55,365 nt of DNA from Cupriavidus yeoncheonensis (GTDB lineage: Bacteria; Pseudomonadota; Gammaproteobacteria; Burkholderiales; Burkholderiaceae), in contig NZ_CAJPUY010000031.1 in NCBI RefSeq assembly GCF_905397275.1, positions 1 through 55,365 on the forward strand. Direction: 5' to 3'. Shown here piece after piece: positions 29,724 to 37,329 of this stretch. Each line of letters starts with the position of its first letter. The stretch's first letter is position 1. Position numbers and translations under genes: made by a program. The notes under the pieces are model-generated. The model had not been told where the DNA came from and did no database searches. It saw nothing but the letters and a program-made list of their open reading frames with translations.

Positions 29724-29738
29724 TTGAGCTTCACTCAA
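29724..29738. promoter_or_regulatory. candidate LiuQ-type operator 1
   Basis: TTGAGCTTCACTCAA has 5-bp inverted arms and lies 45 bases before the ligase ATG. Its reverse complement TTGAGTGAAGCTCAA matches the second site at 29831 in 12 of 15 positions. Both are in the region between the liu operon and its divergent TetR gene. Confidence 0.65.
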
Positions 29739-29830
29739 AATATGATCGGGACGTTCTCGGGCGGTTTGGCGCTGCTTTGTTCTCGTTGTTCGGTAAAGTT
29801 ATACCTGTCCTCAGAAAAAATCAACAAAAA

Positions 29831-29845
29831 TTGAGTGTTGGTCAA
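29831..29845. promoter_or_regulatory. candidate LiuQ-type operator 2
   Basis: TTGAGTGTTGGTCAA matches operator 1 in reverse orientation (12 of 15). It overlaps a possible -35 (TTGAGT) for the tetR gene, with TATAAA 15 bases on, so binding there would repress tetR. Confidence 0.6.
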
Positions 29846-29951
29846 CTATCGTATAAAGTGAGTTGGAAGGCGCGCCCGGGCGGGCGGCCGAGGCAGGAGG
29901 GCGGCACTTATAATGCGGTCCTCGCAGATCACACCACGCAAGGACACGTCG

Positions 29952-30662
29952 ATGCAGCAGATTGCGGGACAGCGCCGGGTGCCGGCGCGCGCCAAGGCCG
30001 AGCAGCGCATGCGCGACATCCTCCGGGTCGGTCGGGAAGTGTTTTCCGAGCTTGGCTACGAGCGCGCGACGACGACGGAGATCGCACAGCGTCTCGGTAT
30101 CTCCGAAGGCACCGTCTTTACCTACTTCCACAGCAAGCGGGATCTCTGTGTGAGGGTCATCCAGGACTGGTACGACGAGATCATCGCGGCCATCGAGAGT
30201 GGCCTGCCGCGCGAGCAAAGCACCAAGGTCCAGCTGGAGTTCTTCGTGCGCACTCACCTGCGGCTGTTCCTGATCCAGGGCACGGGGCTGTGCGCGCTGG
30301 TGCTGTCGGAGGGGCGTGCCAAGGGGCAGGGGCTGGATGAGGTCTTCGTGCCGCTGCAGCGCCGCTACACGGCACCGCTGATGGACCTGCTGGCACGCGC
30401 GCAGGCGCGCAAGGAAATCCGCACCGACCTGTCATTGCGCTTGCTGCGCTCGGCCATTCTCGGGCCGATGGAGCACATCCTGTGGGATGCGGTAGTGAGC
30501 GGGCGTCCGGTCGATATCGACCGCGCCGCCAGCGACCTGATCGCGCTGCTGTGGCCGGCGCTGCAGCCGCCCGACCTGGAGGCGGTCGCGCTCAAGCAGT
30601 TCTATGGCGAAGTGGGCGCAGCGCTGGCGCGCGTGAAGCAGGGCGAGGCGCAGCAGGACTAA
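29952..30662 (+). CDS. TetR-family regulator, likely of the liu operon
   Basis: A 236-residue TetR regulator. The helix-turn-helix covers about residues 20-62 (FSELGYERATTTEIAQRLGISE, then VFTYFHSKRDLC); the rest is a helical ligand domain. The ATG at 29952 follows AAGGAC; an earlier ATG at 29913 lies within a TATAAT sequence and is less likely. It is divergent from the six-gene liu operon. In beta-proteobacteria a TetR protein called LiuQ is known to control leucine breakdown genes, and two similar inverted repeats in the gap support that role here. The likely ligand is a pathway acyl-CoA. Confidence 0.88.
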   Translation: MQQIAGQRRVPARAKAEQRMRDILRVGREVFSELGYERATTTEIAQRLGISEGTVFTYFHSKRDLCVRVIQDWYDEIIAAIESGLPREQSTKVQLEFFVRTHLRLFLIQGTGLCALVLSEGRAKGQGLDEVFVPLQRRYTAPLMDLLARAQARKEIRTDLSLRLLRSAILGPMEHILWDAVVSGRPVDIDRAASDLIALLWPALQPPDLEAVALKQFYGEVGAALARVKQGEAQQD

Positions 30663-30668
30663 GCCGCG

Positions 30669-30803
30669 CTACTGCGCGGACCGGAACAGGTCGGGAATCC
30701 CCGTGGCGTTGTCGTCCTGCAGCGCGTCAGGCTCGCCGACGAGAAAGACGGCAGCCAGTGCCGCGGCGAATACGGCGATCAGGTAGGCGAGTCTGGCATT
30801 CAT
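30669..30803 (-). CDS. 44-residue single-helix membrane peptide
   Basis: A short frame starting MNARLAYLIAVFAAALAAVF, with one membrane helix (about residues 4-22) and a polar, acidic tail ending FRSAQ. A GAGGA site lies 8 bases before the ATG. An upstream start would add 17 unlikely residues. It converges on the tetR gene with a 6-base gap. I do not recognise it. Good initiation signals and a clean hydrophobic segment argue that it is real, but the length leaves doubt. Confidence 0.5.
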   Translation of the reverse strand: MNARLAYLIAVFAAALAAVFLVGEPDALQDDNATGIPDLFRSAQ

Positions 30804-30972
30804 GGCTGTTCCTCGAAATGGACTGCTGCCTCTCTTACGCACATGCCGTGCCACGTGCCGATCGCACTGCCAGGTGCTCAGTCAGTCTCCGGAGGGCCGG
30901 AAAATGGTGGCGGGCAGCCAACAGGCGCCCGATTGGCGTTGGGCCAGGCCAGACTTCGACAGGTCCCGGAAT

Positions 30973-31017
30973 GAAAAAACAGCGCCCGCCGCGCCGCTTT
31001 CGCGGACAGGCGGGCGC
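30973..31017 (-). terminator. Rho-independent terminator of the tau operon
   Basis: On the minus strand, GCGCCCGCC pairs with GGCGGGCGC (31017-31009 and 30990-30982). An inner CCGC-GAAA-GCGG hairpin lies between the arms, and TGTTTTTT follows. It lies 54 bases after the permease stop. Confidence 0.9.
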
Positions 31018-31070
31018 CGTCGATGGCCCGGGTGGAGCGAGTGGAACGGGCCCGACTGGCGCGCCGGTTC

Positions 31071-31976
31071 CTACATGCGACCCTTCCAGGGCACGAGCCA
31101 GGTCTCCGACTTGCGCATCAGCAGGTCGAACAGGAAGGCGATCAGCCCGATCAGTAGGATGCCCATGATGACCACGTCCGTGCGCAGGAAGTTGGAGGCA
31201 TTGAGCACCATCTGGCCGAGGCCGGCGGTGGCCGCCACCATCTCGGCGGCGACCAGCGTGGTCCAGCCGAAGCCGATGGCGATGCGCATGCCGGTCAGGA
31301 TGTCGGGCAGGGCGGCGGGCAGCACCACGTGGCGGATCACCTGCCACGGTGTGGCGCCCATCGAGTAGGCCGCGTTGATCTGCTCGATGGTGACCGAACG
31401 CACGCCGGCCCGGGCCGACATGGCGAGCGGCGCAAAGCAGGCCAGGTAGATCAGCAGGATCTTGGAGGTCTCGTCGATGCCGAACCAGATCACGATCAGC
31501 GGCAGGTAGGCCAGCGGCGGCAGCGGGCGGTAGAACTCGATGGGCGGATCGAAGACGCCGCGCGCGACGCGCGACACACCCATCAGCACGCCGACCGGCA
31601 CGGCGGTGAGCACGGCCAGCGCGAAGGCGCCGAACACGCGCACCAGGCTGGCCTGGAAGTGTTCCAGCAGCGGCTGCCCGCCCTGCACGTTGCCGTTCCA
31701 GGCATCGATAAAGGCCCTGATGATCGCCTCGGGCGTGGGCAGGAACAGCGGCGGCACCCATTGCAGGTGGCTGGCGATCCACCACAGGGCGAGCAACGCC
31801 ATCACGGTGACCGTGGCAATGCGCGAACTGGAGCCTTCGCCGGGCATGCGGTAGCCGGAGACGGTGCGCATGGGGCGGCGCCCGGCCGCCGGCTGGCCGG
31901 TGCCGGCGGTGCTCTTGACGGTCGCTGCGGTGGCCGCCACGGTGGCGGCGTCGACCTGCTGGACGGGTACGGTCAT
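31071..31976 (-). CDS. tauC: taurine/sulfonate-type ABC transporter permease
   Basis: A 301-residue inner-membrane permease with about six membrane segments and the EAA loop INAAYSMGATPWQVIRHVVLPAALP near residue 200. The start at 31976 has GAGGA upstream and lies 10 bases after the ATPase stop. An ATG at 32000 inside the ATPase gene is less likely. It is the last gene of a tauABC-type importer for taurine or related sulfonates and is followed by a strong terminator. No TauD dioxygenase gene is present nearby, so the substrate could be another sulfonate or amine. Confidence 0.88.
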   Translation of the reverse strand: MTVPVQQVDAATVAATAATVKSTAGTGQPAAGRRPMRTVSGYRMPGEGSSSRIATVTVMALLALWWIASHLQWVPPLFLPTPEAIIRAFIDAWNGNVQGGQPLLEHFQASLVRVFGAFALAVLTAVPVGVLMGVSRVARGVFDPPIEFYRPLPPLAYLPLIVIWFGIDETSKILLIYLACFAPLAMSARAGVRSVTIEQINAAYSMGATPWQVIRHVVLPAALPDILTGMRIAIGFGWTTLVAAEMVAATAGLGQMVLNASNFLRTDVVIMGILLIGLIAFLFDLLMRKSETWLVPWKGRM

Positions 31977-31986
31977 GGCTTTATCC

Positions 31987-32763
31987 TCAGGGCGTGGCAT
32001 GAATCAGGTCGACGATTTCTTCGCGGTAGCGGATGAATTCCGGATCGGACTTGACCGCCCGTGCATCGCCGCATTCGATGTAGCGCCGTGCGAAGGGCAG
32101 GTCGTAGCTGTGCGCGATGCGGCCGGGCGACGGCGTCATCACGATCAGCCGCGTGGCAAGGAAGAGCGCCTCTTCCACGCTGTGCGTGATGAAGAAGACG
32201 ATCTTCTGCTCGCGTGCCCACAGCCGCAGGATCAGCGCCTGGATCGATTCGCGCGTGAGCGCGTCGAGCGCGCCCAGCGGCTCGTCCATCAGCATCACTT
32301 CCGGGTCATTGGCCAGGGCGCGCGCAATGCCCACGCGCTGCTGCATGCCGCCGGAGAGCTGGTAGACAGGCTTGCCGGCCACCTTCTCCAGCCCGACCTG
32401 CGCCAGTTTTTCCTGCGCGATGCGCAGGCGTTCGGCACGGCTCACGCCGCGCAGCCGGAGCCCGAGCGCGACGTTGTCGACCACGTTGAGCCACGGCATC
32501 AGCGCATGCTTCTGGAACACCACGCCGCGTTCGGCTCCGGGGCCCAGCACGGGCTTGCCATCGAGGCGGATCTCGCCTTCCGACGGCTGCATGAAGCCGG
32601 CAATGCAGGACAGCAGCGTGGTCTTGCCGCAGCCCGAGGCGCCGAGCGCGACGACGAAGTCGCCGCGTTCCATGGTCAGGTTCACTTGCGACAGCGCGAG
32701 CGTCTGCGCGCCGCCGCGGCCGCCGTAGTTGACGCTGACCTTGTCGATTTCCAGCCGGGACAT
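31987..32763 (-). CDS. tauB: taurine/sulfonate-type ABC transporter ATPase
   Basis: A 258-residue ATPase with Walker A GASGCGKTTLL near residue 40, ABC signature LSGGMQQRVGIARAL near 130 and Walker B VMLMDEPLGALD, followed by the switch histidine in FFITHSVEEALFL. AGGAGG lies 6 bases before the ATG at 32763. It belongs to the nitrate/sulfonate/taurine ATPase group. It sits between the binding protein and permease genes. Confidence 0.92.
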   Translation of the reverse strand: MSRLEIDKVSVNYGGRGGAQTLALSQVNLTMERGDFVVALGASGCGKTTLLSCIAGFMQPSEGEIRLDGKPVLGPGAERGVVFQKHALMPWLNVVDNVALGLRLRGVSRAERLRIAQEKLAQVGLEKVAGKPVYQLSGGMQQRVGIARALANDPEVMLMDEPLGALDALTRESIQALILRLWAREQKIVFFITHSVEEALFLATRLIVMTPSPGRIAHSYDLPFARRYIECGDARAVKSDPEFIRYREEIVDLIHATP

Positions 32764-32892
32764 GACAGTCCTCCTGAAGTATTGGGGTGTGGCTTGCCGC
32801 ATCGCCGGCCGGACAGGCGCGGGGGCGGGCGATGGCGGGTACGGCAGCGGGGCCGGGCCGGCACCGCCGCGTGGCGCTTTAAGAGGCTGTGG

Positions 32893-33891
32893 TTATTGCG
32901 CGGCGCGCCGGACCCACTCGGCGTTGACGCCGCTGCTGTAGTCGGGCAACACGGTCTGGATCGTGCCCTGTTCCTTCAGGAAGAGCGCTGCCGAGCGCAA
33001 GGCACTGGCCGCGCCACCGCCGAGCCAGCGCGGCGAGGCTTGTTCCTGCAGCGTGGGGAAGCTGTACAGCGCCATGCTGGCCGGCACCTCCTCGGCCTTG
33101 GCGCCGGTCAGCCGGGCGATCGCCTTGATGTTCGGCGAATCGGCAGTCCAGGTGGCCTTGTGGTTGCGGTAGTTGTCGTCCGCGGCGGCCAGCACGCGCA
33201 CGAACTTGACCATGAAGTCAGGGTTCTCGCGCGCGAACTTCTTGTTGGCGATCATGCCGTCGAAGGTGGCCTTGCCGGTCTGCGCGGCAATCTGGCCCGA
33301 AGTCGTCAGCACCTTGCCCGAGCGCTTGACCTTGGCCAGCACCGGGTCCCAGATGAAGGTGGCGTCGATGTCGCCGCGCTCCCATGCGGCGGCCACTTCG
33401 GGCGGACGCATGTTCATGATCTTGACGTCCTTCGGATTGACCTTGGCCTGCTCCAGTGCGACCAGGGTGTGGTAATGCGTCGTCGAGACGAACGGCACCC
33501 CGACGCGCTTGCCCTTGAGGTCGGCGATGCTGGTGACTTGCGAACCATTGCGGGCCACGAACGCTTCGGCGGCGTTGATATCGTCCAGGATCCAGAACAG
33601 CTCGACATCCAGCCCTTGGGACAGGGCCGAGGCGATCGGCGACGAACCGGCCTCGCCGATGGCGATCTGGCCCGAGGCCATGGCGCGGATCACGTCGCCG
33701 CCGCCGGTGAACTGACGGAACGAGACCTTGTAGCCGGTCTGCTTCTCCACCTCCTTCATGTCCTGCGCATAGCGCCAGGGCACCACCATGTCCTGATAGG
33801 CGATGACGACTTCCTTGGCCTGCGCGTGGGCGGACGGGGCCAGTACGGCCGCCAGCGCGAGGCCTGCTGCCAGTTGCTTGAACCAATGCAT
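32893..33891 (-). CDS. tauA: taurine-type periplasmic binding protein
   Basis: A 332-residue exported binding protein. The signal peptide is MHWFKQLAAGLALAAVLAPSAHAQA with cleavage near residue 24. The mature part shows the TauA pattern (VVIAYQDMVVPWRYAQ, FTGGGDVIRAMASGQIAIGEAGSSPIA, PPEVAAAWERGDIDATFIWDPV). AGGAG lies 8 bases before the ATG. The frame continues upstream for 79 codons, but that stretch holds the leader structures described separately. It should bind taurine or a similar sulfonate and deliver it to TauBC. Confidence 0.9.
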   Translation of the reverse strand: MHWFKQLAAGLALAAVLAPSAHAQAKEVVIAYQDMVVPWRYAQDMKEVEKQTGYKVSFRQFTGGGDVIRAMASGQIAIGEAGSSPIASALSQGLDVELFWILDDINAAEAFVARNGSQVTSIADLKGKRVGVPFVSTTHYHTLVALEQAKVNPKDVKIMNMRPPEVAAAWERGDIDATFIWDPVLAKVKRSGKVLTTSGQIAAQTGKATFDGMIANKKFARENPDFMVKFVRVLAAADDNYRNHKATWTADSPNIKAIARLTGAKAEEVPASMALYSFPTLQEQASPRWLGGGAASALRSAALFLKEQGTIQTVLPDYSSGVNAEWVRRAAQ

Positions 33892-33925
33892 GATGAGACT
33901 CCTCGATGATTGAGACTGCTTACAT

Positions 33926-33970
33926 GCCGACCGCAGCGGCGGCACGGTGGGTCGGCACCGGCGCGGTGCC
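33926..33970 (-). promoter_or_regulatory. two mutually exclusive hairpins before tauA
   Basis: Hairpin A pairs GGCACCG (33970-33964) with CGGTGCC (33960-33954) around a 3-base loop. Hairpin B pairs GCCGACC (33956-33950) with GGTCGGC (33932-33926). They share 33954-33956, so only one can form fully. They lie between the leader ORF stop and the tauA start, as in attenuators. No T-run follows, so any control may be on translation. Confidence 0.55.
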
Positions 33971-33982
33971 CGCGCGTGGTGC

Positions 33983-34018
33983 CTAAACGAGGAGGAGAAG
34001 AAGTTTTGCATGAGGCAT
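33983..34018 (-). CDS. putative leader peptide MPHAKLLLLLV
   Basis: An 11-codon frame with AAAGGAG 6 bases before its ATG, one of the best ribosome sites in the region. The peptide has five consecutive leucine codons (CTT CTT CTC CTC CTC) just before the stop; CTT should be rare in this GC-rich genome. It ends 91 bases before tauA. Between them lie two competing hairpins. Strong initiation, a codon run near the stop and alternative structures are what leader peptides of attenuated operons look like. Why leucine should matter for a sulfonate importer is not obvious, so slow decoding of CTT may be the point rather than amino acid sensing. Confidence 0.5.
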   Translation of the reverse strand: MPHAKLLLLLV

Positions 34019-34067
34019 GCCAGTCTCCTTTGGCTGGGGTGTCTTATGCACCCTCTCTGTTTGATGG

Positions 34068-34090
34068 GCTTCCCGGATGGGTCGGGAAGC
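34068..34090. promoter_or_regulatory. inverted repeat GCTTCCCG-N7-CGGGAAGC upstream of tau leader
   Basis: A perfect 8-bp inverted repeat with a 7-base spacer lies 50 bases before the leader ORF. It could be a regulator site or part of the leader RNA. No regulator gene is adjacent. Confidence 0.4.
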
Positions 34091-34166
34091 GCCGGCACAT
34101 GACGCTTTGTGCGACATGTGAGCGCCATGGTAGGGAAGGCCGCTATGCGCGGTTAGTGCCAGTGGT

Positions 34167-34326
34167 GGGGTTTTGATGGGTCCAGCTTTTTGATTTGCCG
34201 GAGGGGGGATTGACTGGGCTATCGCCCTTGGCCGGCGCTGCTGTTGCGGGGTTTTGATGGGTCCGGCTTTTTGATTTGCCCGAGGGGGGATTGACTGGGC
34301 TATCGCCCTTGGCCGGCGCTGCTGTT
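34167..34326. repeat. tandem 81-bp-period intergenic repeat
   Basis: Two nearly identical copies (34167-34245 and 34248-34326), differing at only two or three positions, lie between the tau leader and the ProQ gene. The near identity shows recent duplication. The second copy runs directly into the left inverted end at 34324. Confidence 0.93.
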
Positions 34327-34721
34327 TCGCCGGCGTAGCCGGCGACCTGCTTCTTGTCCGAGCGACAAGAAGTAGGCAAGAAACGCGTCGCCTGGCGGCT
34401 GGCCATCAACGAGGCGCTGCTATCGTTCGGGCGGCTTTGGTCTCGCGAGGCTTGGCCATTGTTCGAGACTGCTACGCATGGTGAGTCAGAACCAGTGCCT
34501 GCGATAACCGGCTTTTGAACGATCCCCATGTCGGGCGGTGGCCGCCTGCTGCCACCGTTATCGCATTATCGCCTTCGGCTGCTGCGCGGCTCACTAGCCG
34601 GCATGGCGAGGGGCATCAACGTCGCTGGTGCCGAGGGGCGGCCACTTTTTTTGTTTCTTACTGCGGCGCGGCCGTATGGGTTGGCGGACAAAAAGTGATT
34701 CGCCGGCTACGCCGGCGAAAC
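34324..34721. repeat. intergenic element with 22-bp perfect inverted ends
   Basis: GTTTCGCCGGCGTAGCCGGC (first 20 of 22 bases, 34324-34345) recurs as its exact reverse complement at 34700-34721, 354 bp apart. Each end is itself a near-palindrome (GCCGGC-GTA-GCCGGC) and is followed inward by a similar C/T-rich stretch reaching TTGTCCG. Two inverted copies of one repeat unit, or a MITE-like element, would explain this. With the tandem repeat beside it, the whole 34.14-34.75 kb stretch has no convincing gene. Confidence 0.8.
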
Positions 34722-34759
34722 GATAGGCCCAGATTGCCTGACTGCGGGGAAAGCCCTCG

Positions 34760-35356
34760 TCACTCCGGCTTGGCCGCCTCAACCTTTACGGCTTCACTCT
34801 CGGCCGCTTCACTTTCGGCCGCCGCACTCTTCGCGACTTCCGCGACAGGCTGCTGCTTGACCTTCTGTGCCCGGTTGGCACGATGCTGCTGCGAGCGCTG
34901 CTGCTGGGCCCGCTTGGCATCCGCCAGCGTTACCTGCCCGGCCGACTCGCCCGCCAGATCCAGCCGCATGGCGCCTTCCACCATGCACGTCCAGTAACGC
35001 GTGCCGCGGCACCACGTCCGCACGGCCTCGCGCAGCATCGCTTCGTCCAGCGCCAGCGACGCGGCATGCTGAAGCAGATCCTCGAAGATACCGACCTTGA
35101 GCGGCACCTTGGGCGCAGGGTTCTTGGGGAAGGCCAGCGGGAAGCGCTTCTGCAGCTTGCCAATGGCCTGGATCACCGGGTCGACGGGCTTGCCCGCATT
35201 GGCAGGCTTGGCCGCCGCGTCGGCGCGTGCACGGGGCGGCTTTGCCGGACGCGCTTCTTTCGCCGGGCGGGCTTCCTTCGCTTGCTTTGCCGGGCGGGCG
35301 TCCTTCGCCTGCTTTGCCAGTTGTGCCTTCAGTGCTGCCAGTTGTTCGAAACCCAT
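34760..35356 (-). CDS. ProQ/FinO-family RNA-binding protein
   Basis: A 198-residue protein with a central ProQ/FinO domain (about residues 58-145: IGKLQKRFPLAFPK, PLKVGIFEDLL, LREAVRTWCRGTRYWTCMVEG), the RNA-chaperone fold that binds sRNA and mRNA 3' ends. The N-terminus has repeated Lys/Ala/Arg/Pro units (KQAKEARPAK, KEARPAK) and the C-terminus has alternating Ala-Glu repeats (AAESEAAESEA). Both flanking tails are typical disordered RNA-binding extensions. It stands alone, facing away from the cupin gene. It probably stabilises or pairs regulatory RNAs. Confidence 0.9.
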   Translation of the reverse strand: MGFEQLAALKAQLAKQAKDARPAKQAKEARPAKEARPAKPPRARADAAAKPANAGKPVDPVIQAIGKLQKRFPLAFPKNPAPKVPLKVGIFEDLLQHAASLALDEAMLREAVRTWCRGTRYWTCMVEGAMRLDLAGESAGQVTLADAKRAQQQRSQQHRANRAQKVKQQPVAEVAKSAAAESEAAESEAVKVEAAKPE

Positions 35357-35521
35357 CTTGTCCTGCCAATTGAGAATTTGGAGGGATTCTAACAGCCCCG
35401 GTCCGGCGCCGGCTGCGAGGCATTCTTCATCGCACCGGCGCTGCTCTATGCTGCAGTAGCAAGCAAGCAGCCGTGCCCGCGCGGCAGCGCCATGTCATCT
35501 GCCGGCATCGATGGAGGAGCC

Positions 35522-35938
35522 ATGTCAGACGAAACCCGTGACGCGCCACAGACCGTGGTCGTGGTCCATCCCGACCGGGAGATCCCGACGCTGCAGAAAC
35601 TGCCGTATTTCGTCGGCATCTCCCGCCAGACGGCCGGTGCGAGGGCGCTGTCCATGTCGATCGTGGTCGTCCCGCCCGGCGGCCATGCCGAGCCGCACCT
35701 GCACCGCGGTTATGAAACCGCCATCTATGTGATCGAGGGCCGGGTGGAAACCCGCTACGGGCCGGGCCTGCGCCAGTCAGTGGTGGCCGGGGCCGGTGAT
35801 TTCCTGTTCATTCCTCCGGGTGTGCCGCACCAGCCCTTCAACCTTAGCGACACGGCGCCGGCGCGCGCGATCGTTGCGCGCAACAATCCGGAGGAACGTG
35901 AGGAGGTCGTGCCCTATGACCCGGAGGTCGACGCTTAG
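35522..35938 (+). CDS. cupin-domain protein
   Basis: A 138-residue single-domain cupin. The first motif reads PGGHAEPHLHRGYETAIYVIEG (about residues 55-76), with the metal-binding histidines and glutamate, and the second reads GDFLFIPPGVPHQPFN near 100. All metal ligands appear present. A GGAGG site precedes the ATG at 35522; an earlier ATG at 35492 adds ten residues. It is convergent with the recombinase gene. Substrate and role are unknown; small cupins of this type include dioxygenases, isomerases and sensors. Confidence 0.87.
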   Translation: MSDETRDAPQTVVVVHPDREIPTLQKLPYFVGISRQTAGARALSMSIVVVPPGGHAEPHLHRGYETAIYVIEGRVETRYGPGLRQSVVAGAGDFLFIPPGVPHQPFNLSDTAPARAIVARNNPEEREEVVPYDPEVDA

Positions 35939-35969
35939 CGGGCACCGGGCATGGCGAGCGGTGGCGCAT

Positions 35970-37190
35970 TCACTTCGTCCACCCGATCCGGTGCCGTTCC
36001 TGCGTCGCCTGGTGCCGTGCATCGTCCTCGGTGTGCAGGTAGATGCTGGTGGTGGCAATGGAGGCGTGGCCGAAATTGTCGCGCACATGGCGCAGGTCCA
36101 CTTGCCGGTCGCTCATGTGCGAGCCGGCCGTATGCCGCAGCCAGTGCGCCGATGCGCTGGCGAGCACGTCGGCCTGCGCCTCCCATTCCGGTCCGCGCGC
36201 CCGCAGCCGCCCGGCCGCCATGCCGAAGACTTCCTTGATGACCAGATGCAGTGCGCCGCGCGACAAGGCCTTTTCGCGGCCGATGACCGGCAGGACCAGC
36301 GGGCGCTCCTCGCCGGTCAGCGGGGTGGGCGGCAGCCCGTGCGCGCGGCGATAGCGGGCCAGTTCGGCGATCAGCTCGTCGGTCGCGGGAACCAGGCGGG
36401 GCTTGTTGCCCTTGCCGGTGACTTCCAGCCACCAGCGCTCGACGCCCTGGGCGTCACGCCGGCAGAAGAAGGCGCCCATGGTGGTGCCCGCGACTTCCGC
36501 GGCGCGCAAGCCCCCGAGATAAAGCACGGTACACAGCCAGCGGCAGCGCGCCGCGTGCAGGCGTTCGCGGTCGGTGTCCGTGGGCATGGCTTCGATCGCA
36601 TCCTTGACGGCATCCCACAGCGCATGGCTCAGGTAGCGCGTGATCCGCGCCTGGGTCGGACCGCGGCGGCGCCGTGCGAGCGATAGCGGATTGCCGCCGA
36701 GGTAGCCCGCTTCGGTGAACCACGCAAAGCAGGCGTTCAGGATCACCATGGCCTGGCGGATGCTTGACGGCGACAGCGGCCCGGCAAAGGGGCGCCAGTC
36801 CGGATGGCCGCGGGCCAGCTTCTTGTTGCCGGCCAGTACCCAGCGCGCAGCCGGCTGCGGATCGGACAGGAAATGCTCGTACGCCAGCAGATCCTCGTGC
36901 GTCAGCGAGGAAAGCGGCTTGCCGCGCTGCAGCGTCGCCCAGAGCACGAGTCGTTCGACCTCGCGCCGATAGGCCTGCAGCGTGGCCGGACTGTCGGCGT
37001 AGCGCGCCAGCCACGCAGCGATGGCGGCAAGGTCATCCGACGCGGCAATCTGGGCGCCGCGCGCTGGCGCGCGGTTCGTGCCCTGCGTGCCGGAGAGTTC
37101 TGCCGGCAGCCGCAGGCGCTCGAGCGGCGCGGGCAGCGCCGCGGAAAGGGCTGGGGCGGCTGGATAGCGGGTATCCAAGGCGAAATTCAT
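35970..37190 (-). CDS. tyrosine recombinase (XerC/D-like integrase)
   Basis: A 406-residue site-specific recombinase. The N-terminal SAM-like core-binding domain is about residues 55-160 and the catalytic domain follows. Catalytic residues are visible: Arg in LGGLRAAEVAG, Lys in TGKGNKPR, HxxR in HWLRHTAGSHM, His in FGHASIATTSIY and the tyrosine nucleophile in that same stretch. It is larger than XerC/D (about 300) because of a long N-terminus and an insertion near residue 125. The ATG at 37190 is used; an upstream TTG adds 4 codons. It faces away from a KfrA-like gene across an AT-rich palindromic region. No att site or phage genes are nearby, so it may act on a fixed chromosomal or plasmid-derived site. 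Confidence 0.92.
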   Translation of the reverse strand: MNFALDTRYPAAPALSAALPAPLERLRLPAELSGTQGTNRAPARGAQIAASDDLAAIAAWLARYADSPATLQAYRREVERLVLWATLQRGKPLSSLTHEDLLAYEHFLSDPQPAARWVLAGNKKLARGHPDWRPFAGPLSPSSIRQAMVILNACFAWFTEAGYLGGNPLSLARRRRGPTQARITRYLSHALWDAVKDAIEAMPTDTDRERLHAARCRWLCTVLYLGGLRAAEVAGTTMGAFFCRRDAQGVERWWLEVTGKGNKPRLVPATDELIAELARYRRAHGLPPTPLTGEERPLVLPVIGREKALSRGALHLVIKEVFGMAAGRLRARGPEWEAQADVLASASAHWLRHTAGSHMSDRQVDLRHVRDNFGHASIATTSIYLHTEDDARHQATQERHRIGWTK

Positions 37191-37225
37191 GGTGTGGCGC
37201 AAGTCAAAAATGTGATCTGGGCATG

Positions 37226-37253
37226 ATTATAGACATAAGAAAACTTATGTCTA
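37226..37253 (-). promoter_or_regulatory. recombinase promoter spanned by a perfect palindrome
   Basis: On the minus strand, TAGACA (37253-37248), a 16-bp spacer and TATAAT (37231-37226) make a good sigma-70 promoter 36 bases before the recombinase ATG. The perfect palindrome TAGACATAAG-AAAA-CTTATGTCTA (37230-37253) covers the -35, the spacer and the edge of the -10. A protein bound there would block the promoter. Confidence 0.75.
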
Positions 37254-37276
37254 AAGAAACGCCGAACGAATTTTAT

Positions 37277-37300
37277 ATATTACGGAATACGTAGTAATAT
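37277..37300. promoter_or_regulatory. second inverted repeat before the KfrA-like gene
   Basis: ATATTAC (37277-37283) and GTAATAT (37294-37300) form a perfect 7-bp inverted repeat with a 10-base spacer, 30 bases before the KfrA-like ATG. The whole 37203-37329 gap is far richer in A+T than its surroundings. Confidence 0.55.
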
Positions 37301-37329
37301 TTCATATCAATAAATCTTACCTCCTATCC

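Noticed and set aside
29909..29914. Perfect TATAAT shortly before the liu TetR gene
   Set aside because: No -35-like sequence lies 16-18 bases upstream, and it would leave a leader of only about 35 bases. It could be real, but the operator-overlapping promoter at 29831 fits as well.
34143..34529. A 128-codon minus-strand open frame with two copies of an AAPAKGDSPVNPPSGK unit
   Set aside because: It is simply the translation of the 81-bp tandem repeat and the left inverted end. It has no start signal and no domain character, and similar frames arise wherever such intergenic repeats occur.
37273..37325. Minus-strand AGGAGGT (37325-37319) followed by a 10-codon frame MKYYYVFRNI
   Set aside because: The gap between the site and the ATG is about 13 bases, too long for efficient initiation, and the frame lies inside the palindromic control region. 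Kept only as a curiosity.
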